Below are positions 21,848-34,756 of a DNA stretch of 64,000 bases, piece after piece; the stretch's first letter is position 1; the number at the start of each line of letters is the position of its first letter. Under the pieces are notes generated by a model that saw nothing but the letters and a program-made list of their open reading frames with translations, searched no databases and had not been told where the DNA came from. Made by a program: the position numbers and the translations under genes. This DNA comes from Gloeophyllum trabeum ATCC 11539 (lineage: Eukaryota; Basidiomycota; Agaricomycetes; Gloeophyllales; Gloeophyllaceae). The stretch covers positions 914,386 through 978,385 of the forward strand of contig NW_006920413.1 of NCBI RefSeq assembly GCF_000344685.1. The letters run 5' to 3'.

Positions 21848-23221
21848 TTAGACACAGTCTTGCTTCTGATTCAGTTGTCGAAGAGCCCAGTCATCTGCGG
21901 GGTCTCGTCGATAATTAGCCTCCTTCCTCAACGTGGATAAGGGCGCAAGGTACACAGGCCCTCCAATGCTCCCCCGCGCACCATTGCCCTGCATCTCTGC
22001 ATCGGACGACGCCCTCGCTCTGGGTACTGCTCTGTCGCCTTCGGTAAGAGATGGGGAAGGTGATGGTGGGGCCCATCCACGCTCTTGCTCCGAGAACGAG
22101 TACTGTCGATGGGAAGTAGGAGCATTCGTATCCCTAGGCGATGACACTTCTCCGTACACAGAAATGGCGCGCGGCGAACGAGAGGACATGTTTGGATCGG
22201 TGGCATGGGGTGAAGCGACATAAAAGGGATATGAGTAGCCACCGATCGTCGCAGGATCGGCGGATGGCTCGGCGCTAGTCGACGTTCGATATTGTGGCAT
22301 GTACTGGTAATTCGGTAAAGGGTGATGAGCGGGATACGAGACATAGCCAGGAGAAGAAACATAAGGCGGCGTAGGCGGCGTGTATTTTCGGGGCTCCTCC
22401 ACTGAGTGATATGGAGCTGGCGAGACTGTTGGCACGGGATAGGGTGCATACATGCGGGTTACGGTATGTCTGATATGATCTCTGCGACTTCGTGTTGCAC
22501 CGGAGCTATTGCTGTTTCGGTCGGGAGAGGTAGAGAGTGCTTGCCTGAGTTTAGAGTTGGTCTTGCGCTCTCTTGCGAAGAGACCGTCGGGAACGTCGAG
22601 ATTACGTAGCTGCGGGATCTCATCCACTGTCCGGAGATGTTCCAAGCTATTTTCTGTGTAATACGTGCCTGTGAGGTGGAAGATGACCCCATTAGTTTCA
22701 GTCGACAAGAAAAGACAAGGATAACACTGACTTAGGCCCAGCTTACGAGGCTTACTGCTTATAGGGTCGTTGACTGTAGCTGAGTAAGTCTGCCTTATCA
22801 GTCGGTCGCGAATAGGAGGAGCTTTCCTGGGGTACGCGTCAGTATTCAAACGGCATTTCCCCCTTAAGTGCACAAGTGCACGGACCCATCTGGAAATTTC
22901 TCGTAGTAGTAGAGTAAATCCTAAATGAAGCTGTCAGGAAAGGACTATCGGTATTGGTATGTGTGTGATGCTTGCCTCGCGGACCCGCGACTGACTCCAT
23001 TTCTTCCCTTCCGTCCACCTCTCAATCCCTAGACCACTGACGTCGGTTTGCGGGTTCCTACCCTCCCAAACATACGCATCTCCTGGACGGAGAGCTTGTC
23101 GTTCCTCGTTGTCTAGGCGTCTGGTGATTAGGGGCAAGATACCGAGGTGGCAAGCGTAGAACACTTTGAGCGCATCCTGTACGTTGCGTAAACGGAAATC
23201 CCGGAGGGTGGGCTGTTGCAT
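21848..23221 (-). CDS. WOPR-domain (Gti1/Pac2 family) transcription regulator, copy A
   Basis: Four exons, 23221-22976, 22920-22886, 22826-22732 and 22668-21848, sum to 1197 nt (398 residues plus stop). The WOPR N-half begins MQQPTLRDFRLRNVQDALKV and contains RRLDNEERQALRPGDAYVWE and GLGIERWTEGKKWSQSRVRE. The C-half has RDRLIRQTYSATVNDP and STYYTENSLEHLRTVDEIPQ. The remainder is Pro/Ser/Tyr-rich and disordered, with a conserved-looking end shared with the other copies (YLAPLSTLRKEANYRRDP). WOPR proteins (Wor1, Ryp1, Gti1, Pac2) are nuclear DNA-binding master regulators of morphology and development. Odd points: intron 1 starts with GC, and the usual RKWHL is RKLGL. Related to copies B and C in this window. 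Confidence 0.9.
22921..22975 (-). other. GC-AG intron in WOPR copy A
   Basis: The exon ends CGCGAG and the intron starts GCAAGC, the usual context of a GC donor, and it ends TTTAG. Using it restores the SRVRE/DLLYYYEK join expected of the WOPR family and keeps the whole reading frame. Confidence 0.7.
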
Positions 23222-26200
23222 GATGGTATTTGTGGCAAACACCTCACACTATGTAAGGAGAACTCAGACAGTAGCGTTGCGCCGTAGTGGTTGGGATCGG
23301 AAGGCGGGTGGTGTGATTCGAGGAACGGTTTGCGCGTAACGCCAGTGGCCAGAATGTTATAGCCAAGAAGCTGGGGCTTCATTTAATTAGACTAACCGGC
23401 CAAATCGGGCTAAAGCACCGAAAAGGTGGTAACAGAGGCAATCTCGATTTATATAGCAACGCTATCAGTCTATAACCCAGAATGCTTGATCACAGACTTA
23501 CATACGCTCGATTACTGACTAAAGTTGATCAGGTGCTTTCGTAATTTGCTTCCGCTACCTCTGAGCCAAGTCAACGTTCTACGCAGTGAAAGGTCCAATG
23601 ACTTCGGGCGTGCACCGGCAATGTTCGAGGAAAACATCTTGCGATGAGATCTCTTCTCTGCCGTCCAGGTGGAGTACGCGACTAGATGTGAGTGAAGGAC
23701 GACCGCCTGGAGCAACATGTTTCTGATTCATGGTCGGTTGAGCAGTTTCGGCTGGTCGCGCTAGCATGCTTCGGCGGAATGCGATTTTTTTCCGGAGAAT
23801 ATTCTGGCAGCTCGGTCCTTGCGGGCGTCGGTGCGTGCATCGTCCCTGATACCGTTCGGCATTTACATCCCATTCTGTGTGGTTACCCCAGGACATGTCA
23901 TGGGAGTTCTTCTAAGATGTTGTTCAGACTTCAACCAAACTTCCACCTTGGAAAGATAACCTTCGCGGGAGACCATTGCCTGAACGAAGGGCAGGGAGTC
24001 CTATCGATGAAGAACACGGAGATCGATAGGTGTTACCCGGCATATGCCGCTCCCCCACACGCTGCACCGCGCGACCGCCCGGCGGTATTACCCAATTAAG
24101 CCGTTCGGTTCAGTATCCCCGACCTCCGGCCACATGGCCGGTGGCCTGCTATGTCACCGGAGATCCCGATAAACAGCGTTGTTCCTCGCCAGTTCCTCAA
24201 TCCCGAGATTTCTAGCGAACCAGCCCAACCCTGTCTTCTTGCATGAGTCCATAAAAGAGGGCACGGGCGTCGAACGCTTCAAGGTAACGATTCTGACGAT
24301 CGTCAACTCATGCAAGAGTGAGTTTGGCGTCGCCCTCAACCGGCGCCTTCGTTCCGCACGAAGTGTGCGGACCGCCTGTATCTAAGTATCAGGGCAATCG
24401 TAAGTCGTTCACAAGAAGGTTAACAGTCGCGACGGGAATGCTATTGATTTGGGCTATGTTGTGGTGCTGACACCGTGTTGCAGCGGATGCGCGATATTTC
24501 GCTTGTGTAGAGCATCCGCAATTGCTCCAACGGATTAATTCGCATGAACAGCTCCGTTACAGCTGTTGTCATTATCTGCTCCCTCGCGGACTCTCCTAAA
24601 ACTGGGCTCGGAGCCTTCTTATAGGAAGGTCTGCTTGTCAATTCCACATGGACGCAAGTCGATCGCGAGGTAACGTCGCACGCACTTATGATACAACGAA
24701 GGCTGAGTGGGTTATTCAGATCCATGCTGGAGTGCCCCCGCGCGCCATATGTGATGCTTGCAATTCAGACATCTCCAGAGCAATAGTATCTTCACGTGGA
24801 CCCGGCCGAGACATCCAAGGACCCTTTGTCATTATCAATACTCATATCACACTGTATGTAAGTCCCATCCCGTCTGTACCACGTCCCATAATACATGATC
24901 CAACGACGTGGTTGCTTCGATCGCTTGCCTGAGTTGATAGTTGGAGTTCGTCGACTTCTCCTCCGATCACGTTAGATCTCCAGCTGAGGGTCGGTGGAAC
25001 TTGCGTGACACCGTTCTGGTGAAGTCCAGCTAGACTCTTTGGGCAGCTGTCAAACTTTGTTCCTCACGGGGTTCTCACGTTCGGAAGTAAATCTGTTTAT
25101 CGAAGTCTTTCCAGCACTGCAGACCACTGTATAGGATGCCACACCTAGTAATACGGCGGCCGTGCCTGCGGAGACATCTATGCGGCACCAGTACCCTTGT
25201 ACATGGGCAAAGTTTATCCATATCGGAAGCTTATAGAGGCGTCAAAAACCCGAGAGCATAAGTTCAAAGCGCATCCATGAATTGGAATGTCAGTGTCAGG
25301 AAGCCTGTGTATTCCCGGGACCCGACACTCCACATGTATTTTCTCTAGCCTCGAAAGGATAGGAAGGCACGGGACCACATTCAACTATGGCTCGAAGCAT
25401 GTCAGATGTTTTGGAGCTTGTTTGCTGGACGGTAAGAAGTCTCTAGAATGAGGTTAGCGACTTTGAATCGGTCTAGTACGCTCACTTTTATTGGTCCCTG
25501 CCATACTAGGTTCTCTGTGCCCTGCACAGATCCGCGATTCCGGATTCTCCTCGTGTCTCGGGTCCTGATGATCCAAGCGCTGATTCAACTCACCCCGATT
25601 AGTATTCAAGCTGCGAGTACCTACGATTGCGTAGTGAATGCCGCTCGAAATTCAACAGCAAGCACGTCATGTCCTACTGTTTACGGCCGGACCCCACCGC
25701 TTTTGCTGAAACATTCAGCACTTCGCCGTCGACTAAGTTGACCGCGCTATCATTTCGCGAGTCCCTTGCTTTACGAAGCAGTTCTGAGTAGCTTCGGTCC
25801 CATTGGATCACCGCTATGATCCTGCATTCTGACCGTATACTTTCGTTCAGCTGGACTAAGTCCCACAAACTGTCGCAGCTTCTATAATCTGCGAGTGCAG
25901 TCTCACCAGGGTATAATCAACATTGGTGAGATGACCAGGACAGCTTAATGCCGATGGCAGCCTTACAGCTATCGGTCGGCGCGGATCTCGAAGAAGGCCA
26001 CCGGTCGAAGCCTAGGTACCGGTGCATCGATGAAGCAACAACTGTTAACCCGACCCACAGCGATTGACAGTTCCGCTAGTTAAAACTAGTCGCAGTTGAG
26101 TATTATTACCTGCTTATGTGTTTCGGAATCCGGGTACTTATCCGATCCCGTCTAGAACTACGCAGTTGGTGGAGGGATCCATGGCTAGCTTAGCATCGTA

Positions 26201-26835
26201 GGTCCACTCGTTACCACTTCCCTTTCGTCATTTGTACGTGTCCGACAGTACTGCGTGCAAGGGGGCGTGTCCTCGAATCCACAGCTCCTCGATTCTTTAT
26301 ACCTTCGAAATTACGCGGAACTCTCGGTTGACTCTAATAGGTTAAATTAGCTTCTAAATCTGTGAACCTGCCTTGCGCTGCAGTCGCTTCCTGCGCCTAG
26401 ATCTTCTCACCCTCAAAAGGAACCGCTATGAGAATGCCGCCTGCGCGGGTCCTGTCTGCTTGACATACTTCCACTTCTTAGCCTGAGCTATACCCTCGTA
26501 GGAAGGTCAAGCCTAGACCATTCAGGAGCATTCATGCTACGAACGAATTATTTGAGCGGTTGAATCATCATGTACGTGTTACTTGGTATGTCACTGTGGG
26601 TGTCCGTACTGCTATCTTGCTACAGAATACGTAGGAATACATTGCTATCGAGCGGAACATGCGTATACATCGTGGAATGCGCCTGGGAGTCGGAGTACGT
26701 ACGTCGAGGAGAATTTGAAGCATATAGAGCAGCGTCCTGAGCGAGCAAGGATAGACTGTAATATTCCAAGACGTGCAGCGGTAATAGTAATGCTGCGCCC
26801 ACTGAAGCCGCGCAGAATCTCGCTTTGAAGGGGTG
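23222..26835. other. Gene-poor stretch between WOPR copies A and B
   Basis: About 3.6 kb. Only short, mutually overlapping frames are present on both strands, none with a recognisable domain. The copy A promoter should lie at the left end. Base composition is near 50% GC without low-complexity tracts. It may be old, decayed mobile DNA, but no terminal repeats or polymerase motifs were recognised. Confidence 0.4.
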
Positions 26836-27929
26836 TCATCTAGATCGAAATGACCGAAGGGCCTTCTCATCCATGGGATGCCGGCGAGATTGGCGAATGC
26901 TCTCTAGGTAAGATAGAGGGGCGAGGTATGTGCCAGACCTCCTTTCCGTGGGCAATGACGAATCGGTGGATTCAGAGGAGTCTCGTTCTATAGCCCGCGG
27001 CACGTCTCTCCAACTCCGACTTGGAGCCTTCTGCCGCGACTCTGATGCAGTCATGTAAGGCGATGGCGGAGAGACTTGGGAGGCGTAGGGGGAATAAGGG
27101 TAGCCGCTGCGATTGGCATAGTCCTCGATGTTGGTGGCTTGTCGATCATAGGAGTACTCTTCTCGTCCTCGTCCTTTCGCTAATCGGGCCTTTTTATACA
27201 GGCCGTCTGGTACTTCAAGGTGCGCAAGTTCCGGTATATCTTGGATCGTGCGTAGATAATCTAGAGATTCTTGAGTGAAATAGGCGACTGCAGAAGATGT
27301 ATCAGCTTTGCTCTCGGCGCACACGTTGACACTCACTCATGTGCCACTTCCGACGGCCTCTAGGTGTTTCGACAAAAACAGAATACGTTTGCTTGACGAG
27401 ATGGTCAGCTGGGTCTCCCCACGTCCTACCAGACGGCGATTGCGACCTAAGACTTGGCAGGGTCTCTGAGAGAGGATTGGCAACTTCTGCTCGACACGGA
27501 CTTACTATCGGTCGGCTTCTGAGCACGTTTCAAGGTCATAATCGACATCCTTCTCATTGTAAAGGAGAAAATCCTACACGGAAGATAAGAATGACGCCTC
27601 GGCGACTTAGATTAGAGTACGTACATCCCGCACTCGTGATGGGCCCCATTTAATACCGTCTGTCCATCTCTCGATGCCAAGCTGGGAGATTACCATAGTC
27701 TGATTACCCAGTGGCACAAGAGGCGGTCATAATCACTTACTCCGGTGGCTTCAGTGTTTGGACTACGCTCCTCCCAGACGAAGACAGACCCCGGAACTAT
27801 TGAGCGTCGCTCCTCACTGTCCAAACGTCGAAGGACCATTGGCAGAATACCCAGGTTCACAGCATGGAATATGACATGAGCATCACTAGTGGCCCTCAGG
27901 CGGATGTTTGTGCATGTCGGCCGCTGCAT
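26836..27929 (-). CDS. WOPR-domain (Gti1/Pac2 family) transcription regulator, copy B
   Basis: The start at 27929 gives MQRPTCTNIRLRATSDAHVI and then RRLDSEERRSIVPGSVFVWE. Exons placed with confidence are 27929-27741, 27681-27625 (LGIERWTDGIKWGPSRVRD, the canonical WOPR signature), an exon starting at 27573 (DFLLYNEKD), an exon ending at 27337 (LVKQTYSVFVETPRGRRKWH) and 27287-26836 (AYFTQESLDYLRTIQDIPEL onward). The intron between the third and fourth of these could not be joined without a stop, so either the splice differs or the copy is damaged. The disordered tail ends YLAPLSYLESIRQSRRHPMD and FRSR, like copies A and C. The first intron is absent from A and C. It is the copy with the most family-typical DNA-binding signature. 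Confidence 0.85.
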
Positions 27930-30557
27930 GGAGGATGGCGATACGGAAGCTAGAGAGGAATGCTGCGGCGTCCGGACTACGAGCTTTTTAAGACTTGAGG
28001 GCTATGATGGTGATACGCTGAAATATCTGCGTGAGATGAACATAACAAGATGATCCGAGTGGCGCGATCTCGAACAAGAACTGAATGTTAACGTAGTACC
28101 AGCTCAGGCAAAGCACACAGCAGTACACAAACTTAAGATAATGAGATCTGACCTTGTTTGACAGACCCACTGAAGCCCTAATTGAGTTCACGGCATGATA
28201 GACAGGAAAACGGGGTTGTACCGATGCAAGGTAGACGCTGACCCACAGCATCAGCTGAATGCCAGAGTCGGGTCTCTATGGGTACGGCCTTTTGTTGATT
28301 TACCTTGAGGCGCCCTGCGATACCAGTATTAGCTTCATTAAGCTCACTTCCTGGGACCATCAGCCTTGCGGGAGACGCTAGGGGACGCCGAAGCTCCGAT
28401 AAATGTTGTATCTAGCTCCCTATCTGATGAAGAATGTGTGAGCTTAAGCTGTGGGAACGCCAGGTGGTACAGGCCGCGGAGAAGGGAATGGAGAGACTAT
28501 TATTGGGGAACGCTATCTCCGGCCATATATTGCCGTACAAGGCCCGAGCAGCCCACATTAATATCAGCTTTCACTGACGACCCCCAGAACGCATGGCGGA
28601 GAAAAGACACAGGGGAAAGTGTACAGCGCGTGCAATGTGAGGCGCTGAAGAACTGCGAATAGTGGGGAACGCGGCCATGTTTGTCATGCTGGGCAGCCGT
28701 GTGCGAGCTGTGGCGGGAGCGGCATAGGATAAAGGCTAAGTCTATTCAACACGCTTCCTGCCAGATACGCGTTTGAATGCCATCCAGGTGATCGGGAGCG
28801 CGGCCAGACCGGGACTTGTCAGATCTTCTGACCGTGCTTATCTGGATCATTACCGCGCCTTGTTGCACCGCCGGTGGGAGTGAGGTGCAGATAGATGCTC
28901 GATGTGTTCACACGCAAACGCCACACTTCTAGGACGGCGTCGGTTCGCGGAGAACGGAGTTCAAAATAACTCTGAATGAATTTCCAGTCAGACTGTCTTG
29001 GTAAAAGCATTCGCGTCCTTGAGCCTTGAGTGGCTTGAGCAGGAGCGGAAATTATCAGAAGCCTTCTCTGCCGTTGTGTCAGACGCGAAGGCTGCGAGCG
29101 GAGAAGGTCCTCTCCCATGGCACGGCCTTCAGGATCCAGGACCCCAGCTGTCCAACATCTCCATCGCGCAGCATTTCGTGATATATCGTGACACCAGACA
29201 GCACCCAGTCAAATCAGCTGTCGCAATGATCCCAGTAAACCTACATTGGGCCTGGCGTATTCCATACGTGCACATCTTTGCAGTCTTACTTGCTAGGTCG
29301 TGCGGGCTATGTGTACGTATTTGCATCGAGCAGACATATAGCTCTAGTGATGGGAGGTAGTTTCGCCGCGGATAACCTGTCAAGCAAAATAATAACCGCT
29401 AGCACAAAATAGGAGGTGTGGTCCCACCTTTGTGAGTCCTTGCGGCGTGCTATTCTAGACTGGAGTCACCCACTCACTTTCGTAATCTCCCTTAGGCACG
29501 GGAGTAGAGATATGGCACAAAAATAATGTCCTGAAGCTTCACTGAGCTACAGGTAATGGAATGAACGTACCTGCCGTTCGCATGCTCGATATTCTCAACT
29601 TCGATCTTAGCCCTTGGGAGAAAGGCAGATCATGAAACGGGAACCCTGAGATCGGTCACTCGGAAATTCCTCAAAGAACCCGGCCAAGCAACGTTAGGGT
29701 CTGATGCGGCCACGATAATCGATTGAGGTGTCCCGACCAGGCGGTCGTGTATCGGCGTTTGGTGAATCCAGGCAATCTTTACGAGGTCGGCTTACGGATG
29801 CGAGATGGGGCAGAGCCCTTCCGCCTTCACTGGGTGCCTAGGACACCCAATGACGCCAGGAGGAAACCCTAGAAGTCGACGTTTTGCGTTGGAAATTCAA
29901 CCGACGCAAAGAAAAAGTACCGACGGCTCCCCGATTTGTGAACGGCCACGACAGAGTTTTGTCAGTAGCTCATTTGGAATCTTTACCTATAGGGTCGCAA
30001 TCTCAGGCACGCGCCACAGCAGAAGGTGCTTCATGTACAAAACACAGTCCATGGAGCGATCGCAGCCCGAGACCGGGCACGTTCTGCCTTATTTTTGGTG
30101 ACAAACGTAAAGCCCAGAAACAGTACCAGTGGCCATAGCGAGGATCTTGAGCTCACAGGAGCACATCAGAGGAGGACGCCCCTGTTGGGTGCGAACTGGA
30201 ACTCCGTGAGACCCGCCGCAAGTCGAAGCAGACAGTCCAGAGCACTTGACGAGAATTACCGCATGGACCAAGCTGCGCAAACGTTACAGACGCCCGACAT
30301 GGCCCAATCATGCATACACACCGTCCGCTCTTCAGCATACGGACGAGCATAAGGAGAATACGGATTCCGAGCAAGCAGCAGATGATGAACACAAACGCAA
30401 TGATGTCACGCTGTCACACTGTGTCAATAGACTGTACGCCGTTACCGAGTCAGTGGAATGATACATGCTTGCATTATTGACTCGCTCACTGGGTCACAGT
30501 CCTGCTGCTCAACGCTCACGATACTCTCTGGCCGTCTTTCGTTCACTGTCCGCTCGC
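27930..30557. other. Gene-poor stretch between WOPR copy B and CysRS
   Basis: About 2.6 kb with short overlapping frames only. The promoter of copy B lies at the left end and that of the tRNA synthetase at the right. Nothing else could be supported. Confidence 0.4.
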
Positions 30558-33500
30558 ATGAGTACTGCTCAGCCAACCTGGGCGCCGCCTACTCGACAGA
30601 CGGAGGAGCCAGTCTTGAAGGTCTACAATTCCTTGACGCGAAGCAAGGTTAGCTCCACGCCACTCCTGGTTCTTCTCCGGATATGATATTTCTCCTTCAC
30701 TTAGGTCGAATTCATTCCGCGAAGTGGACGCCATGTAAAGTGGTACAATTGCGGTCCCACTGTATACGATGCATCGCACATGGGCCATGCGAGGTGCGAG
30801 ATATATCTTCGATGGATGGATCCAAGACCTTGATCACCTGTCATGCCATTAGGAATTATGTTACACAAGACATTCTCCGGCGGATAATGACTGACTACTT
30901 CGGATACGATGTCCATTTCGTGATGAATATCACTGATATTGAGGATAAGGTGAGCGGGCTGCGATGATGTCCGGGAGCAACTGACATTTGTCCAGATCAT
31001 CTTGCGAGCGCGGCAAAATTATCTTTTCAATGACTACCTTTCCCGTGCAACAACCTTGTCCTCGACCTTGATCGGGGAAGTGAGAGATGCCTGGAGTGCT
31101 TACCTTCAGTCGCGAGTCAACAAAGGTCTACCGGAAGGGTTTCGCGCAGATGGCCCATCAGATCCAGCCTGGTTTGCACGAGTCCTAGAGCATGCAAAGG
31201 ATAATCAATGGAGATCCGAGTGCCTGAAGCGGGATGAGAAGTTCACGATGCACTTGAACGCTGCTGTACGCCTTCCTTCCCAGCGGATATGTCTCGTCTT
31301 GAACGTCTTCTTTTAGGAACGCAGTTTCAGTGCGCTGTCAGAGGCCTCGAAACAACTCGCTGACGGCCAAACAGGACAACAATATGCCCATGCCTTAGTT
31401 CAAGCTTCTGCGGACGTTCTTGCTGAATGGCTCGACAAACAGGTGTTTTGATTGTGTCGCCATCTCCATCCTCACTCGCTCTGACGAACGCTCTCCCAGT
31501 TTAAGACCACGGTCTCGGACCACTCCATCTTTCGCGCACTGTCATCTTATTGGGAAACCCGGTTCTTCGAAGATATGGCTCGTCTCCGCGTCCGAGAGCC
31601 TGATACAGTCACGCGCGTCACGGAGTATGTACCCGAGATTGTCTCTTACGTGCAACGTATCATAGAAAATGGCTACGCATATGAAGTAGACGGGAGCGTG
31701 TATTTTGACACCAGAACATTCGACGACGCTGACGGTCACTTCTACGCCAAGCTGGAGCCCTGGAGTAAAGGCAATCAGAAGCTCATCGAGGAGGGCGAAG
31801 GTAATGTGCTACAAATATCGGCATGAGCTGAGAGTAACCCTCATAACCCCAAGGTGCATTGACAGACAGCTTGGGTCGTCGCTCTCCGTCCGATTTCGCC
31901 TTGTGGAAGGCTTCGAAACCGGGTGAGCCTGAATGGCCGTCGCCATGGGGGGCGGGACGCCCAGGCTGGCATATCGAATGCTCCGTCATGGCGACCGCTA
32001 TCCTGGGCGATAACATCGATATCCACTCCGGCGGAATTGATCTCGCATTCCCGCATCATGATAACGAAATGGCGCAATCTGAGGTGGGCTATCACTGCGC
32101 TCACAATCCGTTGGCGTGCGTTGGTCATGATTTACATCCACATCTTGGCAGGCTTTCCATGATCACGGGCCCTGGGTGAATTATTTCCTACATACGGGTC
32201 ATCTACATATCGAAGGCCTGAAGATGAGCAAGTCGCTGAAGAATTTCATCACTATTGACGTGAGTGTGCTCTTTGATTTAACGTACGTCCCCTGACGTCA
32301 GGGCAGGAAATCCTGCAAAAATACAGCGCAAGACAGTTGCGACTGGCTTTCCTGACACAACAGTGGAACGCGAAAATGGATTTCTCAGAGTCGCTGATGA
32401 CCGGCGAAGTTAAGAATATTGAAACCGCCTTCAACGTAAGTGGATGGCAGACGCCTGTTCTTGTTAGACCCCATCGCGTGACTATGTCATTAGAATTTCT
32501 TCTCAGTCGTGAAGGCATTGATCACCGATCCCGACCGACTTAAGAACGACGGACACCATCGGTACGGCGACGCTGAACAAGAGTTAATCAAGCAGTACGT
32601 CCCCGATATGACGCTTTTATTTTACCTCACTGGCTCTGCAGTCTGCATGAGAGCCAAGCGAACTTCAGAGCAGCCCTGTGCGACTCATTCAATACGCCGG
32701 CTGCCATGGACATGCTTCGTAGCCTGGTTTCCCGGACCAATGTCTACATTAATTCTCGAGGTTCGGAGATGAATGTAAAGGTCATCGAGTACGTCGCCAA
32801 GTGGGTCGGCAAAATGCTACGGATTTTTGGCCTCGGTGAAGGCGAATCATCGGAAATTGGATGGGGGCAGGACCTCGGCAAAGGAGCCGCCGCCGTTAAC
32901 GTGGGTACTGATCAGCTGGAGAATGCCCGCTCGCAAGGCGGCTGTATAATGCTCTGGCCACTCATTCGATTTCTTTCTTGTAGCGAGAAGAGATCCTTAT
33001 GCCTTATTTACGGACGCTGTCCTCCTTCCGAGACGGAGTGCGAAAATTGGCGATCGCGAAGGGGGACAATGCCCTCAAAGACATCCTCGCACTGTGCGAC
33101 AAGCTCCGGGACATCGATTTGGTGCCGCTGGGCGTCGCTTTAGACGATCAAGATGGTACGTCAGAAAATCGTATAACTTGATGAGGGCGGTGTTTGATTC
33201 CGGTATCATGTGCTATTAACAGACGGGAAAGCGCTTGTGAAGATCGTTCCGCCGGAGGAGTTGGTCCAAGCCCGGGAAGAGAAGCGCAAACAAGCAGAAG
33301 CAAAAGCGGCCAAAAAGGCCGCTCAGGTTGAGGCTGAGAGGCAGAAACGTTTACAGAAGTTGGAGAAGGGGAGAGTGCCGCCTCAGGAAATGTTTAAGCC
33401 TCCCAATGTGAAAGAGGGGGAATATGGGAGCTGGGACGAACAAGGATTACCGCTAACGGACGGGCAAGGTAAAGAGTTAAGCAAGAATAAGGCGAAGAAG

Positions 33501-33575
33501 AATTTGCAGTTGTGGGAGCAGCAGAAAGACTTGCACGAGAAATATCTAGCATGGAAAAGGGAGCGATCTGGATAA
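30558..33575 (+). CDS. Cysteinyl-tRNA synthetase, cytosolic
   Basis: The ATG at 30558 gives [20 protein letters not shown]. The gene is split into about a dozen exons. Landmarks in order are [20 protein letters not shown] (zinc Cys and the HIGH signature as HMGH, completed across an intron), [32 protein letters not shown] (second zinc Cys), [16 protein letters not shown], the KMSKS loop ([16 protein letters not shown]), the DALR-type helical region, and a long Lys/Glu-rich C-terminus (around [20 protein letters not shown]) ending [11 protein letters not shown]. These are the class I CysRS elements with the eukaryotic N- and C-terminal extensions; no mitochondrial presequence is visible. It charges tRNA-Cys. 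It is convergent with the fRMsr gene, 169 bp away. Confidence 0.95.
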
Positions 33576-33744
33576 TCTAATTCCCTTTGCGATTGTATCT
33601 TGCATCTGGCAGCGGCGGATATTACGATATGTTGCTGTCTGCGCGAAGGCGATAAGCTGATGACAGACTGAATGCAAGCTCGAAGGGGCAGGACCCTGTT
33701 CGCCGCGAGGTGGGGGTACATACCTTGATCTGTATTTAGCAGGG

Positions 33745-34554
33745 CTACCAATCGGATGCTTTGACCACCAGGTCCGCTAACCTCACTAGGCCCGCCTTGT
33801 CTTCCTCATCAAAACCCTCGAGCGCCAGACAATCCAGGTCGAAGACTCCTACGGCGATCTGCTTGTCACCTTGCTCGAGAAGTAATGGGCATACGATCTC
33901 GCTTTTGGTCTCCCCGTCACATGCTATATGACCAGGATACCGCTCTACGTCGGGTACGAGTATAGTCTCCCGGCGAAGATAAGCATCGGCGCATACCCCC
34001 CGAGCCTTCCCTGGCGTAATGTTGATGAATTGGCAAGCGGGCTTGCCGCAGAATGGCCCAAGCAATAACTTTCCGGACTGATCGAGATCGTCTGCTTGAG
34101 CTTGCTTTGACAGACGCGCAGCAGGAAAAAAGGCAGAATCGATGTAGAATCCTATTCAACGACGTGAGTATAACCCACGACTCTTGCGATACATTAGAGC
34201 ATGGGTATGGTCAATATAAATCGGGCGGGAGTGTCGAAAGTGGACTGCACCCGATCGCGATGCAAGTGAGGAGGACGTACCGCACCAGTTGACGGCTCTA
34301 TTCCCGGGACCAAAATGTGCGGGGAAGGCGAGCAGCGCATTGTATATTAGAGCGGAGGCATTAGCAAGATTCGAAATCTGACACGCGGCGGTGTATGTTC
34401 GTCAAACCCTGAACCTAAGACAAAGACAGAGGGGAATTCTTACCCAATTCCGCTGTCCTTCAAGTAAACCCTGCAACTGATCATGGACATGGTTCCAAAA
34501 TTCACACTTTGTCTGAATATCTGAGGGTACGAAAGCGGAATCTGCGTGTGGCAT
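33745..34554 (-). CDS. Free methionine-(R)-sulfoxide reductase (GAF-domain fRMsr)
   Basis: The start at 34554 gives MPHADSAFVPSDIQTKCEFW. Later exons carry SNLANASALIYNALLAFPAH, RAVNWCG, then FYIDSAFFPAARLSKQAQAD and the conserved core GPFCGKPACQFINITPGKAR, GVCADAYLRRETILVPDVER and YPGHIACDGETKSEIVCPLL. The three cysteines of the fRMsr mechanism (in PACQ, GVCA and HIACD) are present. The last exon ends ADLVVKASDW. The enzyme reduces free Met-R-O with thioredoxin and is cytosolic. Intron boundaries in the first half were judged from frame shifts between these segments and not all were fixed. It lies head-to-head with the glycolipid transfer protein gene: the start codons are 202 bp apart. Confidence 0.9.
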
Positions 34555-34756
34555 GGCTTTCGATTTTCCAGCCCGGAAGGACGACTCTACTTGCTTTTAG
34601 CCACACTGGTAGATAAAGGTGCCGAGAAGTCCGCCACATTCAACATGGTGACATCCCGTCATCTGGACAGTTTATAATTAGTGTCGAGTAATTGCCCCCT
34701 AACGTATTCGAGTATCTGTTACGATCAGTCCTCCACTATCCTACGGACGAGGCACC

